From: Apis mellifera
Taxonomy: Eukaryota > Arthropoda > Insecta > Hymenoptera > Apidae
DNA length: 64,000 bases
Direction of reading: 5' to 3'
Assembly: GCF_003254395.2 (NCBI RefSeq)
Contig: NC_037650.1
Location: 1,798,001 to 1,862,000 of the forward strand
The position numbers were made by a program, and so were the translations under genes. Shown here piece after piece: positions 36,181-48,419 of this stretch; position 1 is the first letter of the stretch; every line of letters begins with the position of its first letter. Below the pieces are notes generated by a model. That model searched no databases and was not told the origin of the DNA. It worked only from the letters and a program-made list of their open reading frames with translations.

Positions 36181-37045
36181 CCGGACACAAATATACCTTT
36201 CTATCATTAAAAATAACTCAATCATCTATAATAATTTTCTATAATAAAAAAATACATGACATCACATTATTTCCACCACCACTGCTAGATTATAGAGAGA
36301 TACATCAGGTGATTAGATTTCTACCAATATCGTATCGTATTACTGTTTACTGCAACAATAATATAATCTGACATCACGTATTCTTTTCATGCAGAAATTT
36401 GCTATACAATATTGTATTCTAATGAACAATAATTATAATTATATCGATATTGATCTTATGTTGAACTATTAATACAAATCGAATTAAAAATTGAAAGAAG
36501 TTCCTGATGGCAGATATTGGTTTTAAATAAAAAAAAATAATTATAAAATAGTAATGACATTCAAAATAGATTTGTGAATATTTTCAATAATATTTATATT
36601 GTTCATAAAAAGAAGTCTCGCGAGACCGCACAGAAGCCAAGAATCCTTTGCGAGGATTGTTTACTCCTACTTTTAATATTCTTAAAAATCATGTTTTTTG
36701 ATATGATATGATACATTAGGCTAGAAATTTTCTTCTAGAATCCTTCTATTCGAATTCAAAATCGAAATAAATAGAAAAATTTTATTATACAAATAAAATG
36801 TAATTATTTTCAATTACGAAGTCATATAAAAAGTTACATCTTATCATTTTCAATAGATTTATTATCCTTCTTTGTTATATAATCTGATTACTATGTGTTG
36901 TTGACAAATACATTAGAAACAAAAATGCATAATAAATGATGAAAATATATATTCTCTCTCATTTTGATCGAATATTCTTCTTCTGATCAGTACTCTTTCC
37001 AGCAGAATTTTTTTCCAACTATGAACGATATCGAATGTGCACAAA
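36180..37045 (+). repeat. Foldback family, long copy with both terminal repeats
   Basis: The core (about 36250-36395) starts AATACATGACATCACATTAT and ends with the inverted counterpart, TAATCTGACATCACGTATTC. Between them lie CACTGCTAGATTATAGAG and GATACATCAGGTGATTAG. Similarity to the copy at 42.2-42.8 kb continues beyond the core: GTTCATAAAAAGAAGTCTC (36600), AATAGAAAAATTTTATTAT with TAATTATTTTCAATTACGAA (36770-36830), and a diverged tail to about 37040. A larger repeat therefore appears to contain the small foldback. Confidence 0.65.
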
Positions 37046-37049
37046 AGAA

Positions 37050-37875
37050 AATATCATATAAAATAGAAAATCTTTATAACGCGTCATCGTTTTCGAATAT
37101 ATTAAATGAATAACGAACTTAATGTGCTTGTTTGAATTTCAGATATATATTATCGAATTGTTTCTTATTAATCATATGGTATATTATTTATTGATCGCGA
37201 ACATATTATTATACATTTTCAAAATTTATAAATTTTTAAATTTGGTTATTTATTTATTAATATCAATGCTTGTGACATTATGACACAATTCAAAATAAAT
37301 TTTAAAAAGTCTCTTCTTTAAAATATTAAATATAAGTTTTATTAATTATTATATACAATTTAATTTTATTTTAATTTTTTATTAATTAACTATTATGATA
37401 AACTTTTATTATATTTTTGATAAATTTATATAAAAATAGAAACATAATATTAAGCTTTATATTTGATAAAAGTAAATTTGAAATTTTTTGAGTTCTGTCA
37501 TTGTTAACTACTACAATGTTATATTGACTTCTTCCGGATTTTATATTAATATTATATAATATATTTCCTTAAGAAAAAATGCTTTTTGTTACCAAATTTA
37601 TTATCGTAAAATTTTTTCTTACTTAAATTTGAATTGCTGATTCAAGAAACATTTTGTCAATAAAAAAATAAATATAATATAAAAAAGTTGATTAATAAGA
37701 ATTTTATTTATTCAATAATAAAATTTTTATTTATTTAAATAATAAATTATAGTGCATATTTTCACACATAGAACAAGATTCTTTTGTTTTTTAATAACTT
37801 TTTCTATCAGCATAATTTGTATTTTATATAGAAATATTTTCTATCTTCAAATATTTGATAAATTTGATATATTCA
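37050..37875. other. Unassigned AT-rich DNA
   Basis: No gene recognised. Confidence 0.4.
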
Positions 37876-37884
37876 TAAATAAAA

Positions 37885-37985
37885 TATGAACAATAATAGA
37901 TGAATTTCTTATATATCTTTCTGCTTTCTATTTATTTATTAAATAATAAATTTGTTAATATAATAAATGACAATTTTCGGAATAT
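37885..37985. repeat. Dispersed repeat pair, copy 1
   Basis: AATAATAGATGAATTTCTTA followed by TATCTTTCTGCTTTC and a TTTATTTATT block recurs with few changes at 38720-38820. Confidence 0.55.
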
Positions 37986-37989
37986 GTCT

Positions 37990-40900
37990 GGAATAAATGG
38001 AGTTTTCTTATGTTTCAAATATATGTATCTTTAGTGGTTAAATAAAACTATTGCTATTAAGAAAGCTGTTTTTGAAGCTATGAGAATTTATACTTTTGTA
38101 GCTTTCAGAAGGAAATGAATATCAGACAAATCCATGATAAAAAGAAAATATTGTTTCTCAAATCTTCAATGCTGACTTCCAATACTTTGTTGTAAATCAT
38201 AGTTTCTTCGTTTGTATATATTGTCAACATCCACATGTTATATAACATTTTTTTCATATGTTTTGAACTTCAATAATATATATTATTTTAAATTTTAATT
38301 ATTGCTTCGTATAAAGAAAATAGTACATCTCATTGTCAAGACTAATGAAATGCGGTTGCCATTCGTGGAAATGAAGTATAAAAGATTATTGTTATCATCC
38401 GTGTAGATAGAATATTAGAACATAGTTATAAATTTATGAAATTAATAATAATTGATACTGAACTTGAAAAAATTTTCAAGATCACAGATATCTTTCAATA
38501 TATAGTTGATTAATATTATTTTCATTGTTTCCATTGGTGAAATTCATTTCTGCGGCAAATGCTTGTTGCAAATATTCTAGAATGATAACATCTTGGAAAT
38601 TTTATTAGTCAATTATGGAAATTTGCTTACAGATGACATTAGCAAATATTCTTTTTTTAATAAATTATTTGATAAATTACCATATTATTCATAATATATT
38701 ATCCATAATGAAGACATAAAATAATAAATGAATTTTTTATTTATCTTTCTGCTTTCCATATATTTATTCCATGGATGATAAAATTTTTGATATAAGAAAT
38801 GATTATTTTAATATGTAAGAAATATCTTCTTCATTTTAAAAAAATATTTTTTCAAATGAAAAGTCAAAAGTTATTTTGTCGTTGGATTTAAATTTATGTA
38901 AAATATAGTAATCATCACTTGAAATATTTTTGAAATTGTAATAGACTTTTTTAATAGTTTAATTTTTCGATAGTATTTCACATCGATGTCAAAATGAATC
39001 AATATTTGTGATTTTTTCATCAAATGGTAGAAATTTGATATCTCTTATTCACATCTTATTATTCTATATCCTCTGTAACTTCCATTTAATATCCATTTAA
39101 TATTAATTTGATAAATTGTTAAAATTTGTATTTTATGGTTATGCAAGTCTTTGTTTTAACTTCTAATCAGAAGTTTCTTGAATATGTTATATTGTTTATT
39201 ACTGCTCCATATTTATTGTCAATAAATTTCTTCATATACTAATATCTATCTTCACATTAAATCTTCTTCATACTAAGAGTTTCATCATTCTGGTAATTAT
39301 AAAAAGTTGTTGAAAAAAAATCAAAATTCATTGAAGATGTTTTTTAATTAACTTCACAATAAAAACACCTATAGATATAGCAATACAATTTGAATTTCAT
39401 TAAAAAATATTTTTTATATATGGAACATCATATAATCATATCATAACAATTATTGACAACTTTATATATTCCATAATTTAATAGCTTTTGTAATAAATAA
39501 AAACATTGTGTATTTATAAAATATTGAAATTATATATTATTCGATTAATCAGTTCTTATTGTTTTATATCTTTATCCTTATATACTTATATTTTTTTTAT
39601 CAATCAATAATAAATTTTTTTTAATTTGAATTATTAAAATTAAAATTAATATTCAAGTGATATGATTATTAATATTTTTATATATTTTAATATAAATAAA
39701 AAGTATTTAGAATTTGTTTTAATTGCACATTTTACTGTAATGATTATTATTATTACTTATGGATATTATTGGATTATTAATATAATATCAAATATTTCAT
39801 CATTACAGATAATCATTACAAATAATTAAAATTATATGATAATTATATTATAAATGATATATTCATTTATCAACAATTATATTTTTTTTTTTAGAGAGAA
39901 TATATTTCATCATCTTTTTTTATTACAATTTTATCAAATTTATCATTGATATATCATGGATTATAATTGTTTCAACATTTATTATAATTATTTGCCTTGA
40001 TTTTATATTATAATTAATATTTATTTATTTTATCATAAATGATATCATTTTTATCATGTTCTAAGTATGAAAACAATTTAAAGTATATTTTTTTTTTCAA
40101 CATATTACAATCATTATTTGCATTTTTGTTGCATTCTAGTTTATAATAAATCCACAATTCTTTGTATATCATATAAAATATAACTTCTTTTTTCTGACAA
40201 AAGATACAAATCATTGACAAATATTTCTTGAATTTTACAATAATTTATATTCATATAATAATATTATAATATAATATTATAATATAATATAATAATATTA
40301 CAATAATTATAATAATTTAGAAATTTGATGTTATAATATTAATTCAGAAAATAAAAATTTTTCTTTTTTTTTTTTTTCACATTTCATACACATTTTATCG
40401 TTCATTTGTTATAATAATAACAATTCAAAAACTACAATTTTCTTGTTTTATGGAAACGATCATTTTTTTTCACTTTCTTTTTACTTTTCATTGCTAAAGT
40501 TTTTATTAGAGTAAACTTTGAAAGAACTTCCATTTTAGAATTTTAATATGTTTTTTGCGTTCTAAAAAATATTTCACTGTTTTCTATAAAATCATGATTT
40601 TTGTGTCATTATTGCAGCAAATTATAGTAAAATTCTATTTAACGCTGATTCGATATAATATGATTTTTTCCAAATTTTAAACTTCAAAAAATGAAAAATA
40701 ACGAAAAAAACAATGACATCCTAGGCAACAATCCAAAAACTGAAATGATAATAAAAACATATATACTCCTTTCTTTTTTTCTTTCACAAACAATAAAATC
40801 TTGAAAATGGTTTAATTGAAAAAAAAAATTAGACATATTCATAAAAAAAATCATGAGCATCTTCAATTAATTCAATTTGATTTTGTAGATAACGTTATTT

Positions 40901-42225
40901 TATTCCGTATTATTTTATTCCTTTTTATTCGTATATTTTCTACTTTTTATGAAACTATTTTTAACTATTATTAACTATCTACTTTTTATACTTTTTATAA
41001 AACTTTTTATAAAAATTCTAAATATTCCATGAATCGATATAACGCAGTTCTTATCATCAATTAGATGATAGTAAAAAATAAAAAATTTCAAGAAATCCAT
41101 AATTTTCGATAATAAATAAATTTTTTGTTTGTATATCTATATATATATTTTTTTAGAAAGTAAAATAAAGATAATTTAAAATTAAAGTAAAAGTTCCTTT
41201 TTTAATTATCTTTCCTTATTAATGCTATTTATGTATTATATGTTAAGATAACCTCATTTAATATTTTGTTTTCTGAAAATATATTTTCTCTATATAAATA
41301 TTAATCAAGATATTACAATAAAAAATGTTTTATAAAAATTTTTTAATATATCATCATGAATTTTTTAATAAATCTCGTGTAGAATTTATTTGACAGATAA
41401 AATTGTTAAGATTATGATAACATAAATAATACAATAATATAATTCATTATCTACAAATATGAGTTTTTTATTTATCTAAAATTAATGGATAATTGAAAAA
41501 ATAAATAATAAATTTTAAAAATAAATCTATTCTTTTGATCCTAAATCTTTTAAATAAAAAAAGATCAAAAGAAATTATATGCTGGATTTTGTTTTAATTG
41601 TAACATCACACATGTTTTACATGATTCCAAAATGATAAATTTAATTTCTTAATCAAACTCCTTAGATTTATTTATAACAGAGACAATTCGTAACAAAAAT
41701 TGTTTATATTGAACACAAAATTCAAACAAGTGAATTACAAAATTTAATTAACAAAATTACAAAAAAATTTACTTCATTTTGTAAATGTACAACTAATAAA
41801 AGTATTGTCAATAGATAAATAAGTATGTTAAGCAAAATCTTTACTATTTATCATAACAATTGTTAAATTTGTTAAAGAATTATTGCGTTATTCAAACATA
41901 ATTTATGAAAATTAGGGAATATAATATTCCCATGATAAATGTGAAAATTTTTAAACTGATTTTTATATTTATGATAATACATTTTGTTTTTTTGTTAACA
42001 CTTTGTCAACAATAATAATCAAAGTAAAAACAAAGAGCAATATATGATGACTTAAATTTTGCTATGTGACTTTTTTTATATCGATTATGTATTTTTAAGA
42101 AAAAAAGAAAAAAATAATAGTCCATTCAATGCAAAAAATGATTTTGAAAGTTCGAAAATGAAAATTTTGATTTGAAAAATGCATTTGGTGCTGGATGTAT
42201 GAAAAATTCTAATAAATTCAAATTT
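37990..42225. other. Long gene-poor AT-rich stretch with moderate-complexity patches
   Basis: The second copy of the repeat just described lies at 38720-38820. Minus-strand patches at about 38640-38540 (ILEYLQQAFAAEMNF and onward) and 38270-38110 (EETMIYNKVLEVSIEDLRNN) are open for 30-36 codons, but no family could be recognised and neither has a convincing start or splice sites. TAATATTATAA-type low-complexity repeats lie at 40250-40310. Confidence 0.35.
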
Positions 42226-42229
42226 AAAA

Positions 42230-42835
42230 TAAAAATTTAATTGATGATAATGAGAGAGACAGATGTCTCAATTTCACTCCAATGAATTTTCACAAGAGAA
42301 TACGTGACGTCATATTATCCTCAGTGCCACTGTATAATATATAGAATACATCACATGATACGATATAATGCTTGGTTTTGGTGAAAGCCTAGTCACCTAA
42401 CATAGTTTTAACGTAGTGGCAGTAGAGATAATATATTATCATGTATTCTTTTCCTATAAAAATTCATTTAAATTCGCTTAAAAGAAATTGAGAAACAATT
42501 GTTATTGTTCATTAAAAAGAAGTTTCATAAGACTGGAATAAGAGATCAATTTTGGCTTTGAACCATGTGTTTAGTATGACAGAAAATTTGTCTTGAATAT
42601 TCAAAATTTTGAATAGAAAAATTCTATATAAATAAAATATTCAATTATAAAGTAATTATTTTCAATTATAAAGTCATGTTGTAACATACATTTTTAAATC
42701 TTTTTTCTATTACATAATTAGATTAATATGTATATCCATGTTAACAAATAGCAAAATACGTATGAAAGCAAGCATTCCACTTTAACGAATTAGATTAAAT
42801 TCCTTTCGTGAGATTTTTTTCAACAGTGAACAATA
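42230..42835 (+). repeat. Foldback family, long copy with both terminal repeats and intact TGACGTCA
   Basis: The core runs from about 42277 (AATGAATTTTCACAAGAGAA, then TACGTGACGTCATATTATCC with TGACGTCA at 42305-42312) to about 42472. The right end is the inverted counterpart: GTGGCAGTAGAGATAATA through GTATTCTTTTCCTATAAAAA to TTCATT. The interior carries CATCACATGATACGATATAA and GCTTGGTTTTGGTGAAAGCC. Terminal arms are about 50 bp. Similarity to the 36.2-kb copy continues to about 42830. Confidence 0.75.
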
Positions 42836-42839
42836 GATA

Positions 42840-44725
42840 ATTGTCTGGCAATTCTGGTTTTATTTTTAGTTTTCTTTTATATTTTATTATATTTCTTTAA
42901 TTTCTTATATTTTTTTCCTATTTTGATTATTTTATGATTCATGTTTTTTTTATAAAATATAATATTCACGCATAATTCTGCAATGTATTTATTACAATAT
43001 ATAAACTTCAACAAAAACTGAAAGAAGTTATTCGTCGAGAAATATTCTAAGAAATCATTCAATTTCAGAGTTCCAGACAGAATTGTTTCCAACAATTGAT
43101 ATAAAAAAAAAAAATATTATTTGAATGTCATTTTTCAAACTTAATTTTTGTTCGATTATATATTATATTATGTATATCTAAGTGGCCAACATATTTTCAA
43201 CATAAAAATAAAATATGAATTTTATTAGTTAAAATAATTATTTATTATTACATTAATTAAAATAATTTAAAAATTATTACATTTTTTTTTCCTGATTTGT
43301 TAGAAGATTCATGCTTAAATTCTGTTCATATTTGATTTTACTTCATGATCATATTTGCATTCTGATTTGAATCCATTTTGTTTCAGTCATATTTATTCTT
43401 TTGTTAATTATTTCTTTGATCAATCTTCAATAAATTATCGTATCTTTTAATTTAGCTTCCAATTTATATTTCATACGAGTTCGATTATTATTATTAAAAG
43501 TTTTCTTTGCCGATTCGTTTGATTGCACATTATTATCATTACCTTAGAATACTGATGAGAATTATAAATAAATAAATATAATTGGTTTTGTATCTCTATT
43601 ATTTAAGTTGAAAAGAAATGATCAAATTTTTCTTGGATTTTTCTTCGTTCAAATTTCATCGGATTATTCATTCAAAGAATTATTAAATCAGATTTCCAAA
43701 AATTCCACTGGATGATATATGAATAATTAATAGAGAATTAGAAAAATTTTGAATGTGATAATAGAAAATGAAAACACATAAATATTTGCCTGAGCGAATG
43801 TTAAGTTCTACAATAATTATGCCTCAACATAAAAATCTGTTTCTAGATGAATATTTCATAGCTAGAAATGAATTAGTTCGATTGTTAAGTTTCAGTGTTC
43901 AAATTAATAAAATTTTACATCATTTTATATCTATTGGCTCAGATTCAATATTTGCAGCATCATAGAATGATTTTTAAAAGAAATTTGACACTTGATGTCA
44001 AATTTTGATGTGAAATCTGAGAATTGATAGCGAAACTCGTTACATTGATTTTTAATTCATTGAATTTGTATAATAAAGTACTAAGAAAACAATATTGTTA
44101 TTTTTGTTGAATATTTTTGTGCAAAAATATTTCGTGTGCTAGCATGAGATGTGAGAAATATAGAAAAATTGTTTGGAATGAGAGGAAAAATTAGAGTGCA
44201 TAAAACAATTATGAAAAAAAAATATATAAAATAAATATAAATAAATATAAATAAAAAAAAATTGAATGGTTCAATATATCATCTATTTATTATCTATTAA
44301 TAATCATATTTTTTTCTGCGATGCAATAGTGCATGTATATTTTACAGTTGCTTTATTATTTCAAATAAAAACGTTCCTTCTCCTCTTTTTTCTTTTCTAT
44401 TTGTCTTGTTAGTTTACGCAAAAAAGGATTGGAGAACAAATTATAAATTTAAAAAGAAACATACAAAATGCAAATTGTATTTCGATGCAAACAAAAAATA
44501 TATAAGATCAATTCTGATCTAAAATCAGAATCAAATAGATTCAATGATCTTCAAAGAACTCTTCTTCCGAAAAAACTCGCGTCTGCGAACATCCTTTCTT
44601 TTAAGATTAATTACTGATAAAGCGAAGCTCTATCGAAGTTAATAGTTTCCAAATAGCATTATCAATTTTAAAATAATTATTAGGAAGAAGAGAACCCAGC
44701 GTATCTAACAGAATGTAATGGAAAC
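42840..44725. other. Unassigned DNA with one open frame (43768-43965)
   Basis: The plus-strand 65-codon ORF starting MKTHKYLPERMLSSTIIMPQ has a more protein-like composition than most AT-driven ORFs here, and it lies in a somewhat less AT-rich patch (43300-44170). I recognise no family, see no splice partners and cannot call it a gene. A short inverted repeat TTTGACACTTGATGTCAAA lies at about 43986. A GC-richer patch at 44560-44640 also lacks an extended frame. Confidence 0.3.
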
Positions 44726-44729
44726 TGCA

Positions 44730-47001
44730 ATGAAAATATGATCACTGATGAATTTTCCATTAATAATTTTTAAGAATAATGGAATACTAGAATCAAATAC
44801 AGATTACCGCTTTTATAAATAGTATAAATAATAATCCAAATTTAGAAATTCATGCTTTAGATGAATTCTATGAATTTTAGAAATTCATATTTTTAAATTC
44901 TATGAATTCAATATCAATTCTATGAATTGACCTGTTAATAATTTATGTCCGAATTCTCTTTTGTCCGCATTCCTAAATATAAGAAAGATATCACTTGGAA
45001 TGAAAGAAACGAAAATATCACTGATGAATTTTCCATTAATAATTTTTAAGAATAATAGAACATCAGAATCAAATACAGATTGCCGCTTTTATAAATAGTA
45101 TAAATAATAATCCAAATTTAGAAATTCATACTTTAAATGAATTCTATGAATTTTAGAAATTCATGGTTTTGAATTCTATGCATTCAATATCAATTCTATG
45201 AATTGACCTGTTAATAATTTATGTCCGAATTCTCTTTTGTTCGCGTTTCTGAATATAAACATATTACTTGGATTGAAAGAAACGAAAATATCACTGATGA
45301 ATTTTCCATTAATAATTTTTAAGAATAATAGAACATCAGAATCAAATACAGATTGCCGCTTTTATAAATAATATAAATAATAATCCAAATTTAGAAATTC
45401 ATGCTTTAAATGAATTCTATGAATTTTAGAAATTCATGGTTTTGAATTCTATGCATTCAATATCAATTCTATGAATTGACCTGTTAATAATTTATGTCCG
45501 AATTCTCTTTTGTTCGCGTTTCTGAATATAAACATATCACTTGGATTAAAAGAAACGAAAATATCACTGATGAATTTTCCATTAATAATTTTTAAGAATA
45601 ATAGAACATCAGAATCAAATACAGATTGCCGCTTTTATAAATAATATAAATAATAATCCAAATTTAGAAATTCATGCTTTAAATGAATTTTATGAATTTT
45701 AGAAATTCATAGAAATGGTTTTGAATTCTATGCATTCAATATCAATTCTATGAATTGACCTGTTAATAATTTATGTCCGAATTCTCTTTTATCCGCGTTC
45801 CTGAATATAAGCAAATCACTTGGATTGAAAGAAAATATCACTAATGAATTTTCCATTAATAATTTTTAAGAATAATAGAACACCAGAATCAAATATAGAT
45901 TGCCGCTGTTATAAATAGTATAAATAATAATTCAAATTTAAAAATTCATGCTTTAGATGAATTCTATTATTTTAGAAATTTATAGATATACAATTTTAAA
46001 AATTCATGGTTTTGAATTCTGTGCATTCAATATCAATTCTATGAATTGACCTGTTAATAATTCATGTCCGAATTCTCTTTTGTCTGCGTTCCTGAATATA
46101 AGCATATCACTTGGATTGAAAGAAACGAAAATATCACTGATGAATTTCCCATTAATAATTTTTAAGAATAATAGAACACCAGAATCAAATATAGATTGCC
46201 GCTGTTATAAATAGTATAAATAATAATTCAAATTTAAAAATTCATGCTTTAGATGAATTCTATTATTTTAGAAATTTATAGATATACAATTTTAAAAATT
46301 CATGGTTTTGAATTCTATGCATTCAATATCAATTCTATGAATTGACCTGTTAATAATTCATGTCCGAATTCTCTTTTATCCGCGTTCCTGAATATAAGCA
46401 AATCACTTGGATTGAAAGAAAATATCACTAATGAATTTTCCATTAATAATTTTTAAAAATAATAGAACACCAGAATCAAATATAGATTGCCGCTGTTATA
46501 AATAGTATAAATAATAATTCAAATTTAAAAATTCATGCTTTAGATGAATTCTATTATTTTAGAAATTTATAGATATACAATTTTAAAAATTCATGGTTTT
46601 GAATTCTGTGCATTCAATATCAATTCTATGAATTGACCTGTTAATAATTCATGTCCGAATTCTCTTTTGTCTGCGTTCCTGAATATAAGCATATCACTTG
46701 GATTGAAAGAAACGAAAATATCACTGATGAATTTCCCATTAATAATTTTTAAGAATAATAGAACACCAGAATCAAATACAGATTGCCGCTGTTTTAAATA
46801 GTATAAATAATAATTCAAATTTAAAAATTCATGCTTTAGATGAATTCTATTATTTTAGAAATTTATAGATATACAATTTTAAAAATTCATGGTTTTGAAT
46901 TCTATGCATTCAATATCAATTCTATGAATTGACCTGTTAATAATTCATGTCCGAATTCTCTTTTGTCCGCGTTCCTGAATATAAGCATATCACTTGGATT
47001 G
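44730..47001. repeat. Tandem array of eight ~275-295-bp units with dimeric higher-order structure
   Basis: Using CACT(G/A)ATGAATTT as anchor, units start at 44743, 45019, 45292, 45565, 45839, 46135, 46426 and 46722, and the array ends near 47001. Units 1-4 are 273-276 bp; units 5-7 are 291-296 bp and unit 8, cut at the array end, is about 280 bp. Units 5 and 7 share private variants (CACTAATG, TCTGCGTTCC, GAATTCTGTGC), and units 6 and 8 share others (GAATTTCCC, GAATTCTATGC). This defines a 587-bp dimer that was itself duplicated. On the minus strand each unit can be read through LFLKIINGKFISDIFVSF, NPSDMLIF and REFGH.LLTGQFIELILNA with few interruptions. Confidence 0.95.
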
Positions 47002-47004
47002 CTT

Positions 47005-47285
47005 GTGGCGAAATCTCTACGTTTTAATGGATTTTTATTCTAGGAGAATTTCAAATTTGAAGTGAATTTGAAATGAAAAGACGAACAAATGCTTGAGATG
47101 AGATCAAAGCTAAGGTCTTGATTGCTTCATTGAAGAAATGTATTAATTTTTCTTTCTACTGATTACTTTTCAAGTGCAATATTAAATCCATAATCAACAA
47201 ATCATTCTTTTCAGAGGATTTCTTAGAAGTATATAACATACGTTCTATCATAAATGACTTAGATAGAGTCACAATGAACGATGAA
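47005..47285. other. Short unassigned segment between array and Tc1-like element
   Basis: Moderately complex DNA with no recognised frame or repeat. Confidence 0.4.
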
Positions 47286-47571
47286 TCCTACACTTCCGGA
47301 CAAAATAATAGCATATGTGTGCTTTAATTTCTCGAAAGTGATTTAAAATTTTCCAAAGATAATTAATGTAACATGAATGTTACGATGCACGGAGAAGGCA
47401 TCTATTAGTAAACAGGATTATATTCGGTAAGATTCATACTATGCAGAAGAAATGTAAATATACAGGAGGCGAAATGATAGCACACTTAGAGTTTATATTG
47501 TTAATATTCAATACCGCATAATCTTCCAAGCAATTAATATCGAAGTTCTCATTCTGTATGTTTGTCTCAAC

Positions 47572-47661
47572 ATGGGCCGTGGGAAGAAATTAAGTGAATC
47601 GAAAATTACGCGGATCCTGGAGTTAAACAAACAAAATTTTACTATTAGTAAAATTTCGAAA

Positions 47662-47668
<7 letters not shown>
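47572..47668 (+). pseudogene. Tc1-like transposase, N-terminal HTH only
   Basis: Start codon at 47572. The 32 residues MGRGKKLSESKITRILELN and KQNFTISKISKIV match the first helix-turn-helix of Tc1-family transposases, which binds the terminal repeats. The frame then runs into TA repeats. The second HTH and the whole DDE catalytic domain (normally around 340 residues in total) are missing. It sits inside the TIR-bounded element described above. Confidence 0.85.

Positions 47669-47719
<51 letters not shown>
47666..47719. repeat. (TA)n microsatellite replacing the interior of the Tc1-like element
   Basis: About 27 uninterrupted TA units, lying exactly where the transposase reading frame breaks off. 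Confidence 0.97.
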
Positions 47720-47721
<2 letters not shown>

Positions 47722-47939
47722 AATTAAATTTCGATGATTGTGCTATCATTTCGTCTCCTGTATATTTACATTTCTTCTGTATATTACAAATCCTACCGAA
47801 TATAATCCTATTTACTAATAGATTCCTTCTTCGTGCATCGTCACATTCATGTTACATTAATTACCTTTGGAAAATTTTAAATCACTTTCGAGAAATTAAA
47901 GATAGCACACATGTGCTATCATTTTGTCCGGGAGTGTAC

Positions 47940-48415
47940 TTAAGAGAAATATATCAAATTATGCCATAAATTAATAGAAATATATCATAATATATGTATA
48001 AAACAATCATACATACCATGCATAATAATTCATTTCACAATATTTTAGAATATATTCTGATATCTTGTATAGTAATAAATGTTTTCATACAAAAGAAAAG
48101 AAGTTACATTCGTAACTCAAATTTCTTATTTGAAAATCGTACGCTCTGTTTGAATTCTAGAAAATTCAGATTTTAAACAAAAATCTCACTAAAAAAACTT
48201 TACATTGAGCATAAATTCATTTCCTAAATTTTACCCTAATTTTTGAATGCAAATAGGATGATGAAAAAAAATAAATAAAATTCTTGTTTTGAGAAATTTT
48301 TAAGAAATAATCAAATATCAAGACTTTAACTTATTTCTTATTTAAATAATTACACTTTATCGAATATACATAAATTATATAACTACATTATATTATTATT
48401 AAACATTATTTCATA
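47940..48415. other. Unassigned AT-rich DNA
   Basis: The plus ORF at 47994-48176 (60 codons) shows no recognisable motif and is probably fortuitous. Confidence 0.4.
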
Positions 48416-48419
48416 TTAA

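Larger units (their letters stand above)
47291..47936 (+). mobile_element. Deleted Tc1-like transposon with long IR/DR-type terminal repeats
   Basis: Flanked by TA at 47289-47290 and 47937-47938. The terminal inverted repeats, 47291-47484 and about 47740-47936, are over 90% alike by eye along ~195 bp. Each arm holds two related sites in direct orientation, an outer CC(C)GGACAAAATGATAGCA and an inner AGG(C)GAAATGATAGCACA, the two-site IR/DR plan of several Tc1-like elements. Between the arms, an ATG at 47572 opens MGRGKKLSESKITRILELN then KQNFTISKISKIV, a typical Tc1 transposase N-terminal HTH. It stops after about 32 residues at a (TA)n tract that replaces the rest of the gene. The element is non-autonomous, but its ends look fairly well preserved. 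Confidence 0.92.

Noticed and set aside
46591..46818. 75-codon minus ORF as a stand-alone gene
   Set aside because: It is one frame through a unit of the tandem array, broken in neighbouring units; treated as a property of the repeat.
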